Shown: positions 7,806 to 17,370, counted from the first letter of the stretch. The stretch: 64,000 nt of DNA from Diplocloster modestus (GCF_019042245.1 NZ_JAHQCX010000003.1:372001-436000); one strand, 5' to 3'. Numbers and translations are program-made. The notes: generated by a model not told the origin, from the letters alone.

Positions 7806-7850
7806 CCAAAAAGAAGGGCCGGGTAGAGGAATTTTCCTCCGCCCGGCCCT
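7806..7850 (-). terminator. Rho-independent terminator at the end of the long replication operon
   Basis: Stem agggccggg (7815-7823) with cccggccct (7842-7850), plus an inner gagga/tcctc pairing, followed on the minus strand by ttcttttt. It lies about 60 bp beyond the last gene of the 27.7-7.9 kb series and so marks its end. The remaining 7617-7908 is promoter and leader sequence with no further gene. Confidence 0.85.
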
Positions 7851-7908
7851 GTTACGAATTTACACGGATTCTGCCCTATGCTTTTAATAAGGGCAGACAA
7901 AGCACTTT

Positions 7909-8148
7909 TCAGTCATCCGTCTTAATCAGGATATAAAAACTGTCGCCGGCATCGCGGGCTTCTTCTCTGCGCCAGTCCTCTCTATAGGGAAGACTATAGA
8001 AGCCGCATATATAGCGAACATCATCGTTATTCACTCCCGTTTGGCCCAAAGAGCCGAAACAGTGGATCACACAATCTCCATCCTCATTTCGACGCTCCGG
8101 AAGCCTGAAGCGGCCAGCGAGTTTCCTGTGGACTTTGCTCCAATCCAT
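7909..8148 (-). CDS. Hypothetical protein, 79 residues
   Basis: Starts at the ATG at 8148, preceded by gggaggtttaaca, 2 bp after the stop of the preceding gene. The sequence has no recognised family. It is fairly charged (MDWSKVHRKLAGRFRLPERR at the N terminus, ending SFYILIKTDD) and has two cysteines. It is the last gene of the long minus-strand series, so it is expressed with the replication genes. No transmembrane segment is seen. Confidence 0.65.
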   Translation of the reverse strand: MDWSKVHRKLAGRFRLPERRNEDGDCVIHCFGSLGQTGVNNDDVRYICGFYSLPYREDWRREEARDAGDSFYILIKTDD

Positions 8149-8150
8149 TG

Positions 8151-8687
8151 TTAAACCTCCCATTGGCCGCGGCCGATAAGCACCGCTTTCTTTCCTGCCT
8201 TTTCCGGGATCGGAAGTTCAATGCGCATATTTGCGCCGTCACCTTCGACTTTCCCCTTCGGCAGAACATATCGCGCAAAACACTCCCACTGGGGTTGTCT
8301 ATAACGGCCAGTCAGTCCGCAGAGCCCGCTGGCAGCCGACCACTGGTTGCACTCGCTGCACGGGAAGCAGACTTTCCTCTCGTCCTGGTATGCCTGTGTG
8401 GCCTTGTTGTCCGCCACCAGGCGCTCAAAACGCTGGATCAGTTCTTCCTCATCGGTGACAATATAGAAAAAGTTCCCATAATGCAGAAACCGCCCCGAAA
8501 TTACCGTGCAGCCCTGATAAGCCTGACGATCTTCTGACCGCTGCCACTCCGGCTTCCGATTTACAAAATTCCCGTACCACTCATAGATCGGGTCCAATGT
8601 GTACTGCTCAAACAGCGGATAAAGCCGTTCCAGCGTCTCTATTGGCTCCCATCCCCAGAAGCCGCCATTTATTTTAATGATCGTCAT
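8151..8687 (-). CDS. Hypothetical protein with a Cys-rich motif, 178 residues
   Basis: The ATG at 8687 follows gggaggtacatacc. The first half is rich in aromatic residues (GGFWGWEPIETLERLYPLFE). The second half has VCFPCSECNQWSAASGLCGL, a CxxCxxC plus later Cys arrangement that could bind zinc or be a short Cys cluster. I do not recognise the family. It sits between two other unrecognised genes in the same operon, with 22 bp to the upstream gene. Confidence 0.65.
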   Translation of the reverse strand: MTIIKINGGFWGWEPIETLERLYPLFEQYTLDPIYEWYGNFVNRKPEWQRSEDRQAYQGCTVISGRFLHYGNFFYIVTDEEELIQRFERLVADNKATQAYQDERKVCFPCSECNQWSAASGLCGLTGRYRQPQWECFARYVLPKGKVEGDGANMRIELPIPEKAGKKAVLIGRGQWEV

Positions 8688-8709
8688 GGTATGTACCTCC
8701 CTGTTATAA

Positions 8710-9342
8710 TTAGGTGTGGACGCTGTACTGGGCTTTCTGCAGGTTATCCGCACCATGCAGGATGATGCCGCCGCAGATTCCCGTGCCCCGGGGCGTGACC
8801 TCTTCAAAGAAGAAGCTGTACGGCGCACCGTCATCATAAATGAGGATCTTCTCCGCATCCCGCCACTGGAAATGGTGTTCCAGAGTTTTCCCCAGCTTGT
8901 GCCGCAGGAGCGGCCGCTGGGCGATTTGATGGAGATTCTGCCTGCTGTGAAATTCAAAGCGGCGGGTCACCTTCTCCGGCACGGAGAGCTGGCTCCAGTT
9001 CCATCCGGCCATATCCGTCCCGGCCTCCACACACTCGTGGAAGCGGCGGTAGGGCAGCCGCACCCACTCCTCATAGCCGCGCAGGCTGTCCGCACCGGCG
9101 CTTTGCAGCCAGGAAAAGCGGATCACCAGCATCTCGCCGTCCAGTGCCCGTGTGAGCCGAAGGGCGGCATAGCAGCCGCAGTCAGCCACGATAATCTGAC
9201 GCCCCGGCTCCCGCTCCAACTGCTCCAGCGTATCACGCAGGATTGCAAAGCGGTACGGGGATTTATGCCTCCGGGATATGGTGTGGAGATACAGCAGTTC
9301 TTCACTGCAGGATACTTTTACCAAAACACTGTCAAACATCAT
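8710..9342 (-). CDS. Hypothetical protein, 210 residues
   Basis: The ATG at 9342 has aggagg 7 nt upstream. An upstream in-frame ATG would overlap the stop of the 819-residue gene. The protein begins MMFDSVLVKVSCSEELLYLH and contains a possible strand-turn-strand around RQIIVADCGCYAALRL. No membrane segment or known motif is evident. Its spacing suggests translation coupled to the large gene upstream. Function unknown. Confidence 0.65.
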   Translation of the reverse strand: MMFDSVLVKVSCSEELLYLHTISRRHKSPYRFAILRDTLEQLEREPGRQIIVADCGCYAALRLTRALDGEMLVIRFSWLQSAGADSLRGYEEWVRLPYRRFHECVEAGTDMAGWNWSQLSVPEKVTRRFEFHSRQNLHQIAQRPLLRHKLGKTLEHHFQWRDAEKILIYDDGAPYSFFFEEVTPRGTGICGGIILHGADNLQKAQYSVHT

Positions 9343-9356
9343 AAAGAAACCTCCTG

Positions 9357-11816
9357 TCATGCCGCATGGGCTCGGTCCAGTGCGGCCCGTTCTACCAAAA
9401 ACGATTCTTGCTTATACTGTTCCTCTGCCAAAGTCACTGCAGCGCCTCCCAGAGAATCAAGATACTGGCGCCCATTTTTGGACTTTGAGATGTAGATATA
9501 GATTGGGGCGCTGACATACCGCCCACTGGGATAGCATCCGCGATACTGATTTGACAGCACCGCAACTGCGTCGAGTTCTTCCGCTTTCTGCGTTGCCAGT
9601 GCCACTACCATTTCTTTTGCCGCCGTCTCTTCACTTTTCTTCAATCCAGAGGTATAAATGTGTTCCAGAAACAGCACCAGCTTCTCACTGTATGCGTGAC
9701 TGCCTGTGGGAACATCTTCTTTGGACAGATCAGCAAATTCAAAATTGAGCGTTGATGGCTGCTGGAAAGAGCCTTTCGTCAGCCGGAGACACGCCCGTGC
9801 TACTACGCTCTCGTCTTTGTAAACCAGAATGATTTTTTTGTTGCTATCGAATGCGGCCAAAAGGCAGTCCCTCTGGCTGCCCTGATAGCAGGATAAGCAG
9901 GTAAAGTGCGGAAGCTCGCCCATGCGGATTGTGTGGTAAAAATCATCCACCTCTTTCGCCATAAGGCCCAGTCTGGTCAAAGAGAGATTCTGTTTCCAGA
10001 CATCTTCCCGCGCCTCTTGAATTGGGTAATGGATTTCCTGCTTCAAATCACCAGCAAAGTATTTCAGTTTATAGAACTGGCCCATCAGCTCTGCCTGTAC
10101 AATACGCCGGAGCGCCTCGCAGTTTTTTTCACTTTCGTTCCTATACTGCAATTCGTTATACAGCGGGCGGACCATCGAGCTGCCGCCCCGGAGCAGGAAA
10201 TTCACAATCCCCGGCTGATACTCGCGGACGAACTCCTCGGAAAATCCCATGTTTTCTTTCAGATAGGCCCAATTCTGATCGGTAACCAGTATTGAGCCGC
10301 ACACCTGACTCCAGTTTGAAAAGCCTGTGATCTTGGAAGCGTTGCTGACCGCGAAAACCGCATCCGCCTCTGCCCGAAATTCCGGGATAAATGCCTGAAT
10401 CTCCGGATAGTGCTGCAGCATAAGCATTGCAGTCTGCCGCGTCAGTCCCCGGATGTGTCCGAAATCTTTCTCATACCAAGCTCCAAACGGCTTTTCCAGC
10501 AAGCATTGAGTTACCTGTTCCAGCGCCTCGTCTCCGATATTCTGGCTGACAAGATCCCGCTTTATCAGCTGCCGGATCGTGAGCATCCTCTGGTCCACGG
10601 AGAGCGGGGAGAGTTTGGCGTACAGTCTTACATATACTTCCTCTTGGTGCCACAACAGGCGCAGCTCCTCAAAGGTATATTGCTGGCCCTCTTCCAAAAG
10701 TTCAAAGTAGCTGGTTGTCCGTTCAATAGAATCACTGTCCTTTAAGTTCTTAACCGTCAGTGAATTGAGATTACAGCGTTCGCAGAAGCCACTCACAAAT
10801 AAGAGCGAATACCGCCCCAGCGAGAAAAATAGTTCGCTGTTCTGATTCACCAGATTCAAAAAATGCTTTTTCTTGTGCTCCACCGCATAGATAAGGAGCT
10901 GGACTTGAAAATACTCTACTTGTTCAAAATTGATGTGAAGGCAGCCAGCGTAAAGGGCATTGAGATAACTCAGCCTGCTTTGCAGGATTTTCTGCCGCCG
11001 CTCTTTGCTGATGGGCAACAGCTGACTCAGCCACCATTCGACATCATATTGTCCGGCCCGGTTTTCCAGCCAGAGCGTCCAGAATTCCGATAAATCTTCC
11101 GCATCATACTCGAAGGCTTCCATCAGCCGGCGGAATTTTTCTACATCCGGCATTTGCAGCCATTTGAGATTTTTCAGACTGTCCGCATCCAGAAACAACT
11201 CCACTCCCCACACATAGTTCATCATCAGGATTTTCTGAAGGGGCAGATTCTGCTCCAACAGCTCTACAGCCTTCCGCTCATGGTCGTGCCAGTTGAATAG
11301 ATAAGTGCCAAGAAACGGCAGACGCATCATTGAACGCTGATGTTCCGTCAGCGGAGAGATTTCCTGCCACTCCAGAACAGGGAAGGTATCCAGGTTGTCT
11401 GCGACGGCCTGCTCCTCTTCTTCATACCGCACCAGCGGCTGGTAGTGCTTCATGTACTCAAATTTCAGGGAAGGCTTGAGATTCAACTCCGCCGCCTCCA
11501 GCACCTGTTCCTTCGGATATTGGGACAAGTGCTCCTGATAGCTTCTTGCCGATTGGAGCATCGTATGGATGACAGATACCTCTACTCCATGTGCGCACAG
11601 GGCCTGATACAATTCTGCAAATTCTGGAACTTGAATCAATTCCCTCTGGATCTGCGTGGCTTCTTCCTTGCGGAGCTTCTCTTGCAGGCCCATATCTTCG
11701 ATTTTTTTACAGGTTTGATCCAGTATTTCTTCTGGAAATTCTCCAGTGAAACGCAGCTGCAGCCCATCGCGCCCCATTCGGGACAACAAAGATAAATGCT
11801 TTTCCGCATAGATCAT
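9357..11816 (-). CDS. Large hypothetical protein, 819 residues
   Basis: The ATG at 11816 overlaps the stop of the 704-residue gene by four bases (ATGA), and gggaggt lies 9 nt upstream. The protein is soluble and mostly helical in appearance, with many Leu/Glu/Gln-rich helices in residues 1-600. The C-terminal 200 residues look like a separate mixed domain: HFTCLSCYQGSQRDCLLAAF, then NKKIILVYKDESVVARACLR, and a late GGAAVTLAEEQYKQESF. I recognise no named family. The coupled pair with the next gene is the largest unexplained coding block in the element and probably forms one complex. Confidence 0.75.
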   Translation of the reverse strand: MIYAEKHLSLLSRMGRDGLQLRFTGEFPEEILDQTCKKIEDMGLQEKLRKEEATQIQRELIQVPEFAELYQALCAHGVEVSVIHTMLQSARSYQEHLSQYPKEQVLEAAELNLKPSLKFEYMKHYQPLVRYEEEEQAVADNLDTFPVLEWQEISPLTEHQRSMMRLPFLGTYLFNWHDHERKAVELLEQNLPLQKILMMNYVWGVELFLDADSLKNLKWLQMPDVEKFRRLMEAFEYDAEDLSEFWTLWLENRAGQYDVEWWLSQLLPISKERRQKILQSRLSYLNALYAGCLHINFEQVEYFQVQLLIYAVEHKKKHFLNLVNQNSELFFSLGRYSLLFVSGFCERCNLNSLTVKNLKDSDSIERTTSYFELLEEGQQYTFEELRLLWHQEEVYVRLYAKLSPLSVDQRMLTIRQLIKRDLVSQNIGDEALEQVTQCLLEKPFGAWYEKDFGHIRGLTRQTAMLMLQHYPEIQAFIPEFRAEADAVFAVSNASKITGFSNWSQVCGSILVTDQNWAYLKENMGFSEEFVREYQPGIVNFLLRGGSSMVRPLYNELQYRNESEKNCEALRRIVQAELMGQFYKLKYFAGDLKQEIHYPIQEAREDVWKQNLSLTRLGLMAKEVDDFYHTIRMGELPHFTCLSCYQGSQRDCLLAAFDSNKKIILVYKDESVVARACLRLTKGSFQQPSTLNFEFADLSKEDVPTGSHAYSEKLVLFLEHIYTSGLKKSEETAAKEMVVALATQKAEELDAVAVLSNQYRGCYPSGRYVSAPIYIYISKSKNGRQYLDSLGGAAVTLAEEQYKQESFLVERAALDRAHAA

Positions 11817-13927
11817 GCCGCAAGACCTCCCATCATTGTTCTTGCCATATTCAAAATTTTCTGTTCGTCTCCTGGATTGTATCGTGCCAAATCACCGCAC
11901 AACTTGAAAAATTGTTCTAATTCGTCCGCTGCAAATGCCGCCGCGCAGCCCGCAGGCTGTTCCCGCAGCTTTTCGTACACCATATCCAGGGCTTCTTTCA
12001 CATCCCTATCGTAATAGAAACTTTTTGTAAACTCTTTTAGAGAAGACATCGTACCGTCATAGGTCTGCTCCAACCGTTCGCATTTCTTCTGGTGCTCCTG
12101 CTCCCGGCGAAGGCGTTCCTCCCGTTCCGCTTTTTCAGCGTCGGCTTTTTGATCGGCTTCCAGCTCTTCCTTACTGTAGAATTTTTCCTTTAGATGGTCC
12201 GCACGGCCACCTGTGTACTTCCCGCTGGATAAAAGGCTTCGCAAAACGGACGCAAGCAGCCGCCTGTCGTATAGCCGCTGCACATCCGAATCTTGTAAAG
12301 CGCACCAGATAAACTCTTGATAGCATTTCGGCTCCATTTGGAAAAAAGAAGCCTCGATCCATTCAAAGAGCTGCCGATGCTGCTCTTCTGTCAGGAAAGA
12401 GCGTTTGATAAAAAGCTCATAATCTCTGCTGCTGTATCGATTACCCCTTACAAAAAGTTCATGAAAGAAAAACCGCTCCCCAAAAAACTTCTGGAGCTGC
12501 ACTGGGGTGTATTTCTGCAGCAGACGCCGTACAAAACGGAAGCCCTGCCAGCTGGAGATATTCATGGCATACCCCAAGAGCAGTTTCATCGGCTGCGCAG
12601 AGGGGCCGTCTCCCTGATGCTGTTCAAAAAATTGCCACAGCCGGATTTCTTTTCTCTCTACCAGCAGGGCAAAAGCTCTATCGGAGGAACGATGCCATTC
12701 CTGAAAGCCATCACAGTAATCGACGCCCGTTAATTTCCGGTATCTCGCCAGCCATTGAACGATTGGCGTTTTTCCGCAAGAGCAGAGCATCTGATCTGTA
12801 AACAGCTCCCAGTAATCGCCTTGCGGCACTTCTTTTGCCAGAATATCGTACTGGGGGGCAAAGGCGTCAAAGCGATACGGGAATTCCTTTTTGATGGTTT
12901 TCAGCATCCAGATTATTGTCTGTGGTGCGGATGGTGTGAGTTCTTTTTTGACCGCCTCCCAGAGATTTGGATACCCATTGTATTGGACAGCAAACCTTTC
13001 ATAGCGGCCAAACAACCATCCAACATAGGCATAGAGCCCTTCCGACAGCCCATCCGGTTGGTTTAAGAGCATTTGGCAGCACGCCGATGCGATTTTTTCT
13101 GCGGTGGTCCCGTTCCAGGAGATCCTGTCCCGGATTCTGTCTGCCCACACACAAAGGGAATTGGTCAGTATAATTTCCTCACCGCTGTAGCCGGCATCTG
13201 TCAGGATTGAAAACTCCCGGCTGTCCGGTTTCATGTTCATTCTGAAAAACTTCGTCAGTGTTCGCAAAACAAGATCTGACTTTCCGCGATACGACTTGAT
13301 ATACGGAGCATAATGCTGGACCAACCATTCCAGTACGCCGCAGTTTTCAGGCAGGGAAAGCGTGCGTTCTTTCCCCAGCAATCGGAGAAGCTGGCTGTGC
13401 ATAGTGCGGTACCCTTCCTCCTGATCATCGAACAGAGACAGGACAAACAAGGCATCCTCGGTCTTGGCATATTCTGTGGCAGCCAGTTTATCCAGCAGGG
13501 CGTGTCGGCGGGGCATATCTGTTTCCAACAGATAAAGAGCCCCTTGCAGGTACACATCTCCATTGGAAGTCCGCCGGATCATCTGGAGAAAACTGCCGCG
13601 CTGATTTCCAACAAACATATTGTCTGACTGAAGCGCACGGGTTTTCCCCAGCGCCAGCGCCAACGCACGAATAATGCGGACATCTTTTCCCAGCTTCTCT
13701 TCAAACCGTTCCAGGACCTCGCCGGGGTAACGGAGGTTATATGCTTCAAAATAATTCTGTCCTTCTGCCTTTTGTTGCCAGATTTGCGTGTCCACAATAT
13801 TTCGATAGATCTCCCAGGCTTTTTCTTCTTGAGAGGTGTGTACGACAAGATCTACAAACGCATAATACAGTTCAAGATCAATGACCTGTTGATATACCTT
13901 GTAGGCTGGCAGAAATTCGTTATTCAT
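11813..13927 (-). CDS. Large hypothetical helical protein, 704 residues
   Basis: Starts at the ATG at 13927 (gaggagggagcgaag before it); the frame is open further upstream, but that stretch runs into the small gene at 13941-14171. The sequence is almost entirely helix-forming, with spaced aromatic and leucine positions like a helical-repeat scaffold (for example LELYYAFVDLVVH and FVRRLLQKYTPVQLQKFFGE). Residues about 590-645 are a highly charged coiled coil (EELEADQKADAEKAEREERL). No enzyme motif is apparent. It is translationally coupled to the 819-residue gene by a four-base overlap. Function unknown. Confidence 0.75.
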   Translation of the reverse strand: MNNEFLPAYKVYQQVIDLELYYAFVDLVVHTSQEEKAWEIYRNIVDTQIWQQKAEGQNYFEAYNLRYPGEVLERFEEKLGKDVRIIRALALALGKTRALQSDNMFVGNQRGSFLQMIRRTSNGDVYLQGALYLLETDMPRRHALLDKLAATEYAKTEDALFVLSLFDDQEEGYRTMHSQLLRLLGKERTLSLPENCGVLEWLVQHYAPYIKSYRGKSDLVLRTLTKFFRMNMKPDSREFSILTDAGYSGEEIILTNSLCVWADRIRDRISWNGTTAEKIASACCQMLLNQPDGLSEGLYAYVGWLFGRYERFAVQYNGYPNLWEAVKKELTPSAPQTIIWMLKTIKKEFPYRFDAFAPQYDILAKEVPQGDYWELFTDQMLCSCGKTPIVQWLARYRKLTGVDYCDGFQEWHRSSDRAFALLVERKEIRLWQFFEQHQGDGPSAQPMKLLLGYAMNISSWQGFRFVRRLLQKYTPVQLQKFFGERFFFHELFVRGNRYSSRDYELFIKRSFLTEEQHRQLFEWIEASFFQMEPKCYQEFIWCALQDSDVQRLYDRRLLASVLRSLLSSGKYTGGRADHLKEKFYSKEELEADQKADAEKAEREERLRREQEHQKKCERLEQTYDGTMSSLKEFTKSFYYDRDVKEALDMVYEKLREQPAGCAAAFAADELEQFFKLCGDLARYNPGDEQKILNMARTMMGGLAA

Positions 13928-13940
13928 CTTCGCTCCCTCC

Positions 13941-14171
13941 TCACTTTGATTCGCTCCATCTACCTCCAGTAGAGTAATTCCACTCAATCGTTCCATCTTC
14001 ATAACGGATAAGACCATGAGCCGTCAGAGTCCATCCATCAGAAGTTCTCTGCATCTGTGCGGTGGTATCGTTTAATAAGGACCTTTTTTCCACAGACAGA
14101 CACAGATAACTCCTGTCATTTCGGTTTTGATAAACCTGCCCCACCTGCGGAACAAAGTAACTGCCTTTCAT
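13941..14171 (-). CDS. Small hypothetical protein, 76 residues
   Basis: The ATG at 14171 follows aaaggagatgttcagc; the alternative start 9 nt earlier would be too close to that site. The sequence (MKGSYFVPQVGQVYQNRNDR) reads as a small beta-rich domain with many polar residues. It lies 13 bp upstream of the 704-residue gene and about 80 bp after the ligase gene, a gap that contains a possible weak hairpin (around 14198-14231). No family recognised. Confidence 0.6.
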   Translation of the reverse strand: MKGSYFVPQVGQVYQNRNDRSYLCLSVEKRSLLNDTTAQMQRTSDGWTLTAHGLIRYEDGTIEWNYSTGGRWSESK

Positions 14172-14254
14172 GCTGAACATCTCCTTTATTGATAAAGAAG
14201 GGGGAGGACCGCACCCGCAGCCCTCTCCCTTGTTATTTTTTGACCTGTTTCCTT

Positions 14255-16276
14255 TTAAGCCACACCAGCCATATTGAAAAACTCATTCGGCGTCAGCACC
14301 CGAATGCCCAGTTCCTGTGCCTTGGACAGTTTGCTGCCGGCCTTCTCGCCGCAGACCAGATAATCGGTCTTGTGGCTCACCGAACTGCCGGCCACAGCGC
14401 CCAGAGAGGCGATCAGGCTGTTCATCTCATCGCGGGTATAGGGCTCTACTTTGCCTGTCACCACAATGTTCTTCCCGGCAAATGGAGTGTCCTGGCCGAC
14501 TGCCTGATTGTTGGCCGCGGCCGGCTTCTGGATGTTCATCATCATCTGTAATTCCTCCCAAATACAAAAATTTTCTTCATTGCAGAACCATTCATGGATA
14601 TTGTTGTGCAGCGTCTCTCCAAAATCCGGGAGCTGGCGGAAGTCATAGCCCGTATAAACCGCGTCCCGAAATTCTTCAAGACTGCCATGGAACTCCCGGC
14701 AGAGAACACCGCTGGCTGTGTTGCCGATCATGGGAATGTCCATGGCAATCACATACCGTTCAAAGGTGGTGTTGCGGCTCTGCTGGACAGCATCCCACAG
14801 GCGCTGCCAGGACTTTACGCCAAAGCCCTCCATGCGGATAATTTCATCCCGGTGCTGATCCAGCCGGTATAGATCCAGATAGCTGTGAATCCATCCACGG
14901 CCAATCAGTTTTTCCAGCGTCGCCTCGGACAGCCCCTCAATGTTCATCGCCTTCTTGCTGACAAAATGGACAAACTTTTTGAGTTTCCGTGTCTCGCAGG
15001 TGGCATTGTCGCAGAACAGAGTCTTGATGATCCGCTCCTTGCCGTTTTCATCCCGCCCTTTGGTTTCATGAACGCGGGTCGGCTGGCCGCAGCAGGGGCA
15101 CTGGTGCGGGAACGCCGCTTCCAGATTGAAACCGCCCCTGTCCATGTTTTCCTCCACATGCGGAATGATCATATTCCGCTTGCTGACCAGTATGCGGTTG
15201 CCCGGCATCAGCTCCAGGTCCTCAATGAAGGACAGATTGTGCAGGCTGGCCCGTGTCACTTCGCATCCTTCGATTTCTACTGGAGCAAAGATGGCTACAG
15301 GCGCAATCTCACCAGTCCGTCCCGGCGTCCACTCGATGGAACGAAGTGTTGTCTTAAACAGCTCGTCCTCAAATTTGAACGCCAGACCGTCCTTATAGTG
15401 ATGTCCTGTGCGCCCGCATCTTTTGGAAAAGGCAATATCATTGTAGGTTACAACGATGCCATCGATGGGAATATCGCTGTCTTTTGCATACTGCTGCAGC
15501 TGCTTGATGCCGTCCTCGGTTTCCGCCTGTGTCAATGGCCGCTTCGTCACCAGATATTTGCACGGGGTAAAGCCCAGCGGCCGAAGCTCTTTGAGGCGTT
15601 CTGACTTGCGAGGCAGGTCATCAAAACCCTCCAGAACATTGAAGGGCATGAAGGTCACGCACCGTTCCATGCACTCGCCGGCATCCCGCAGGCGCACCGA
15701 GCCAGCCGCCAGATTACGGCCATTCTTGTAGGTTTCACCATTCTCATCCACTATCGAAGTATTCAGACGCTCAAAATCACTGGGACGGATAAACGCCTCG
15801 CCGGTGACTACCAGACGCCCCGGGTACTGAATATGGGCTGGAATCCCACTGATTGCTCTGGCGTTGTGAGTGACAATCTCACCCTCATCACCATCGCCCC
15901 GTGTGGCCGCTTCCACCAGTTCGCCGTTCTCATAGGTCAGTTTGATGGTAAGGCCGTCCAATTTGAGCATGAACATCACCTGATGCTCGCCCATAAACCG
16001 GCACAAATCCACGCTGCTTTTTACTTTATCCAGAGAAAGGAGCGGGATTTTATGGGCGGTTTTCTCCAACTTGCCTACCACGGGATAGCCCACGGTAACA
16101 GTGGGAGAGTCCGACATCTGGATACCCGTTTCCTGCTCCAGTTTGTGAAGTTCGTCAAAGAGCCGGTCATAGACCTCATCACTGACGCTGGGATTGTTGT
16201 AGTTATAGTATTCGTTGCAGTAGCGGTTGAGCCGGTCGGTCAACTCCCGTTGCTTTCTCAAAGTATTCTGTTCCAT
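14255..16276 (-). CDS. ligA: NAD-dependent DNA ligase (LigA-type) carried by the element
   Basis: A 673-residue protein with the full LigA layout: domain Ia (YYNYNNPSVSDEVYDRLFDE, residues about 23-42) that binds NMN, the adenylation motif KLDG with Lys105 as the likely nucleophile, OB-fold region, a four-Cys zinc finger (CPCC and CDNATC, about residues 395-430), helix-hairpin-helix repeats, and a C-terminal BRCT domain (GKNIVVTGKVEPYTRDEMNS). It joins nicks in duplex DNA. The ATG overlaps the stop of the gene before it by one base. A full-length bacterial-type ligase inside a mobile replication operon is unusual, and the host will have its own copy elsewhere. Confidence 0.95.
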   Translation of the reverse strand: MEQNTLRKQRELTDRLNRYCNEYYNYNNPSVSDEVYDRLFDELHKLEQETGIQMSDSPTVTVGYPVVGKLEKTAHKIPLLSLDKVKSSVDLCRFMGEHQVMFMLKLDGLTIKLTYENGELVEAATRGDGDEGEIVTHNARAISGIPAHIQYPGRLVVTGEAFIRPSDFERLNTSIVDENGETYKNGRNLAAGSVRLRDAGECMERCVTFMPFNVLEGFDDLPRKSERLKELRPLGFTPCKYLVTKRPLTQAETEDGIKQLQQYAKDSDIPIDGIVVTYNDIAFSKRCGRTGHHYKDGLAFKFEDELFKTTLRSIEWTPGRTGEIAPVAIFAPVEIEGCEVTRASLHNLSFIEDLELMPGNRILVSKRNMIIPHVEENMDRGGFNLEAAFPHQCPCCGQPTRVHETKGRDENGKERIIKTLFCDNATCETRKLKKFVHFVSKKAMNIEGLSEATLEKLIGRGWIHSYLDLYRLDQHRDEIIRMEGFGVKSWQRLWDAVQQSRNTTFERYVIAMDIPMIGNTASGVLCREFHGSLEEFRDAVYTGYDFRQLPDFGETLHNNIHEWFCNEENFCIWEELQMMMNIQKPAAANNQAVGQDTPFAGKNIVVTGKVEPYTRDEMNSLIASLGAVAGSSVSHKTDYLVCGEKAGSKLSKAQELGIRVLTPNEFFNMAGVA

Positions 16277-16596
16277 CAGGCCGCCTCCTTATCCAAAACG
16301 CGGAACGCCATAATCAGAGTTTCCGCCGTCTTCCTTTGATTCGTATATGAACTGCACACACCGTCCTCAAATGACCAGGTGCTGGCTGCACCCCACCACA
16401 TTATGGAGCCCCGCCCATCGTTTGCCGCATTGATGCGAGGATCGGGCGGATTGAGAATTTTGGTGTAAACACCCTGGGTATTGACCCATGTGACCTCCCG
16501 CAGTTGGCCGATGCATCCGGGCCGGCAGTGGCCGGTAACCTCCAAGCGTGTGCCCGGCCGCAACCTGCGTTTGAGCTGATTCAAATTTTTAATCAT
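16276..16596 (-). CDS. Hypothetical protein, 106 residues
   Basis: Starts at the ATG at 16596, overlapping the preceding gene by four bases, and its stop overlaps the ligase start by one base. The N-terminal half (RLRPGTRLEVTGHCRPGCIG) suggests a small beta-barrel; the rest is Trp-rich (WWGAASTWSFEDG). Tight coupling on both sides supports it as a real gene that works with the ligase or the neighbouring replication proteins. Family not recognised. Confidence 0.65.
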   Translation of the reverse strand: MIKNLNQLKRRLRPGTRLEVTGHCRPGCIGQLREVTWVNTQGVYTKILNPPDPRINAANDGRGSIMWWGAASTWSFEDGVCSSYTNQRKTAETLIMAFRVLDKEAA

Positions 16597-16814
16597 GCTG
16601 CACCTTCTTCCTTCTTCCGTGGATGGGCGGCATAGCGCCCAAAGTTTAATTCCCTGATCATGTCCTGAATGGCGTCGTCATCCTCCCACGCAGTGGAGAG
16701 GGTGGCCCGCTCCGGCCCTTCGCCCACATGGATGCTCACGGTCCCACCGTAAATCTGCATCAACACATCAGGCCGCTGGGCGCAGACGATTGCTAAATTT
16801 CCAATCTGTTTCAT
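16593..16814 (-). CDS. Hypothetical protein, 73 residues
   Basis: A small protein (MKQIGNLAIVCAQRPDVLMQ at the start; AIQDMIRELNFGRYAAH near the end) with no recognised family. It is likely a single alpha/beta unit. Its ATG at 16814 follows aaggagaagaaa, 12 bp after the preceding stop, and its stop overlaps the next start by four bases. Confidence 0.6.
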   Translation of the reverse strand: MKQIGNLAIVCAQRPDVLMQIYGGTVSIHVGEGPERATLSTAWEDDDAIQDMIRELNFGRYAAHPRKKEEGAA

Positions 16815-16826
16815 TTTCTTCTCCTT

Positions 16827-17309
16827 CTATCTGATATTCAGCCAGACCACAATGGGCCGGTCAAAGTCCGCAGTCACATAATTCTTTCGCGTATGGATAG
16901 GGCGGTAACGCCCATCCAGTTCGCACTCCACGCTCTGCTCAATACAGCCTCCGCTCTGGGCCAGATGCTCCCGGAATGCGCGCAGGGTCTGCAGGCGCAC
17001 CGTCGGCGGGTCGTTCTCCCTGCATCGCAGGTCCGCACAGTACACATAACTGCGCGGGTTTTCTTTGAGCATAAAGCCGTAGGTCATATACAGGCGGCAC
17101 TTGCGTTCCCGCTCCCGCTCGATATGCTTCACATAGTCTACGGCGCTCTTGATGCCCTGCGTCAGATAAAGATACCCCATCTGATAACGCTGCTCATCCG
17201 ACAGGGGGAGCTCCGTCTTTTCCTGCCCCGGCAGTCCTTTATAGATGCGGAAGCTCTCCGGTGCATAGCGGTAACCGTGGATGTGGTACTCAAAAGAAGT
17301 TTTTCTCAT
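16827..17309 (-). CDS. Hypothetical protein, 160 residues
   Basis: The ATG at 17309 follows caaggaggcttt; the frame stays open for another 17 codons upstream, but without a ribosome binding site. The N terminus (MRKTSFEYHIHGYRYAPESF) and a basic helical region (KHIERERERKCRLYMTYGFM) are visible. There is no known motif. A GC-rich hairpin (tggccgg 17329-17335 with ccggcca 17353-17359) without a T tract lies between this gene and PcfJ and may process or stabilise the message. Confidence 0.65.
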   Translation of the reverse strand: MRKTSFEYHIHGYRYAPESFRIYKGLPGQEKTELPLSDEQRYQMGYLYLTQGIKSAVDYVKHIERERERKCRLYMTYGFMLKENPRSYVYCADLRCRENDPPTVRLQTLRAFREHLAQSGGCIEQSVECELDGRYRPIHTRKNYVTADFDRPIVVWLNIR

Positions 17310-17370
17310 AAAGCCTCCTTGCAACAGTTGGCCGGACGCCCTCAAAGGACGCCCGGCCATTGTACTTACA

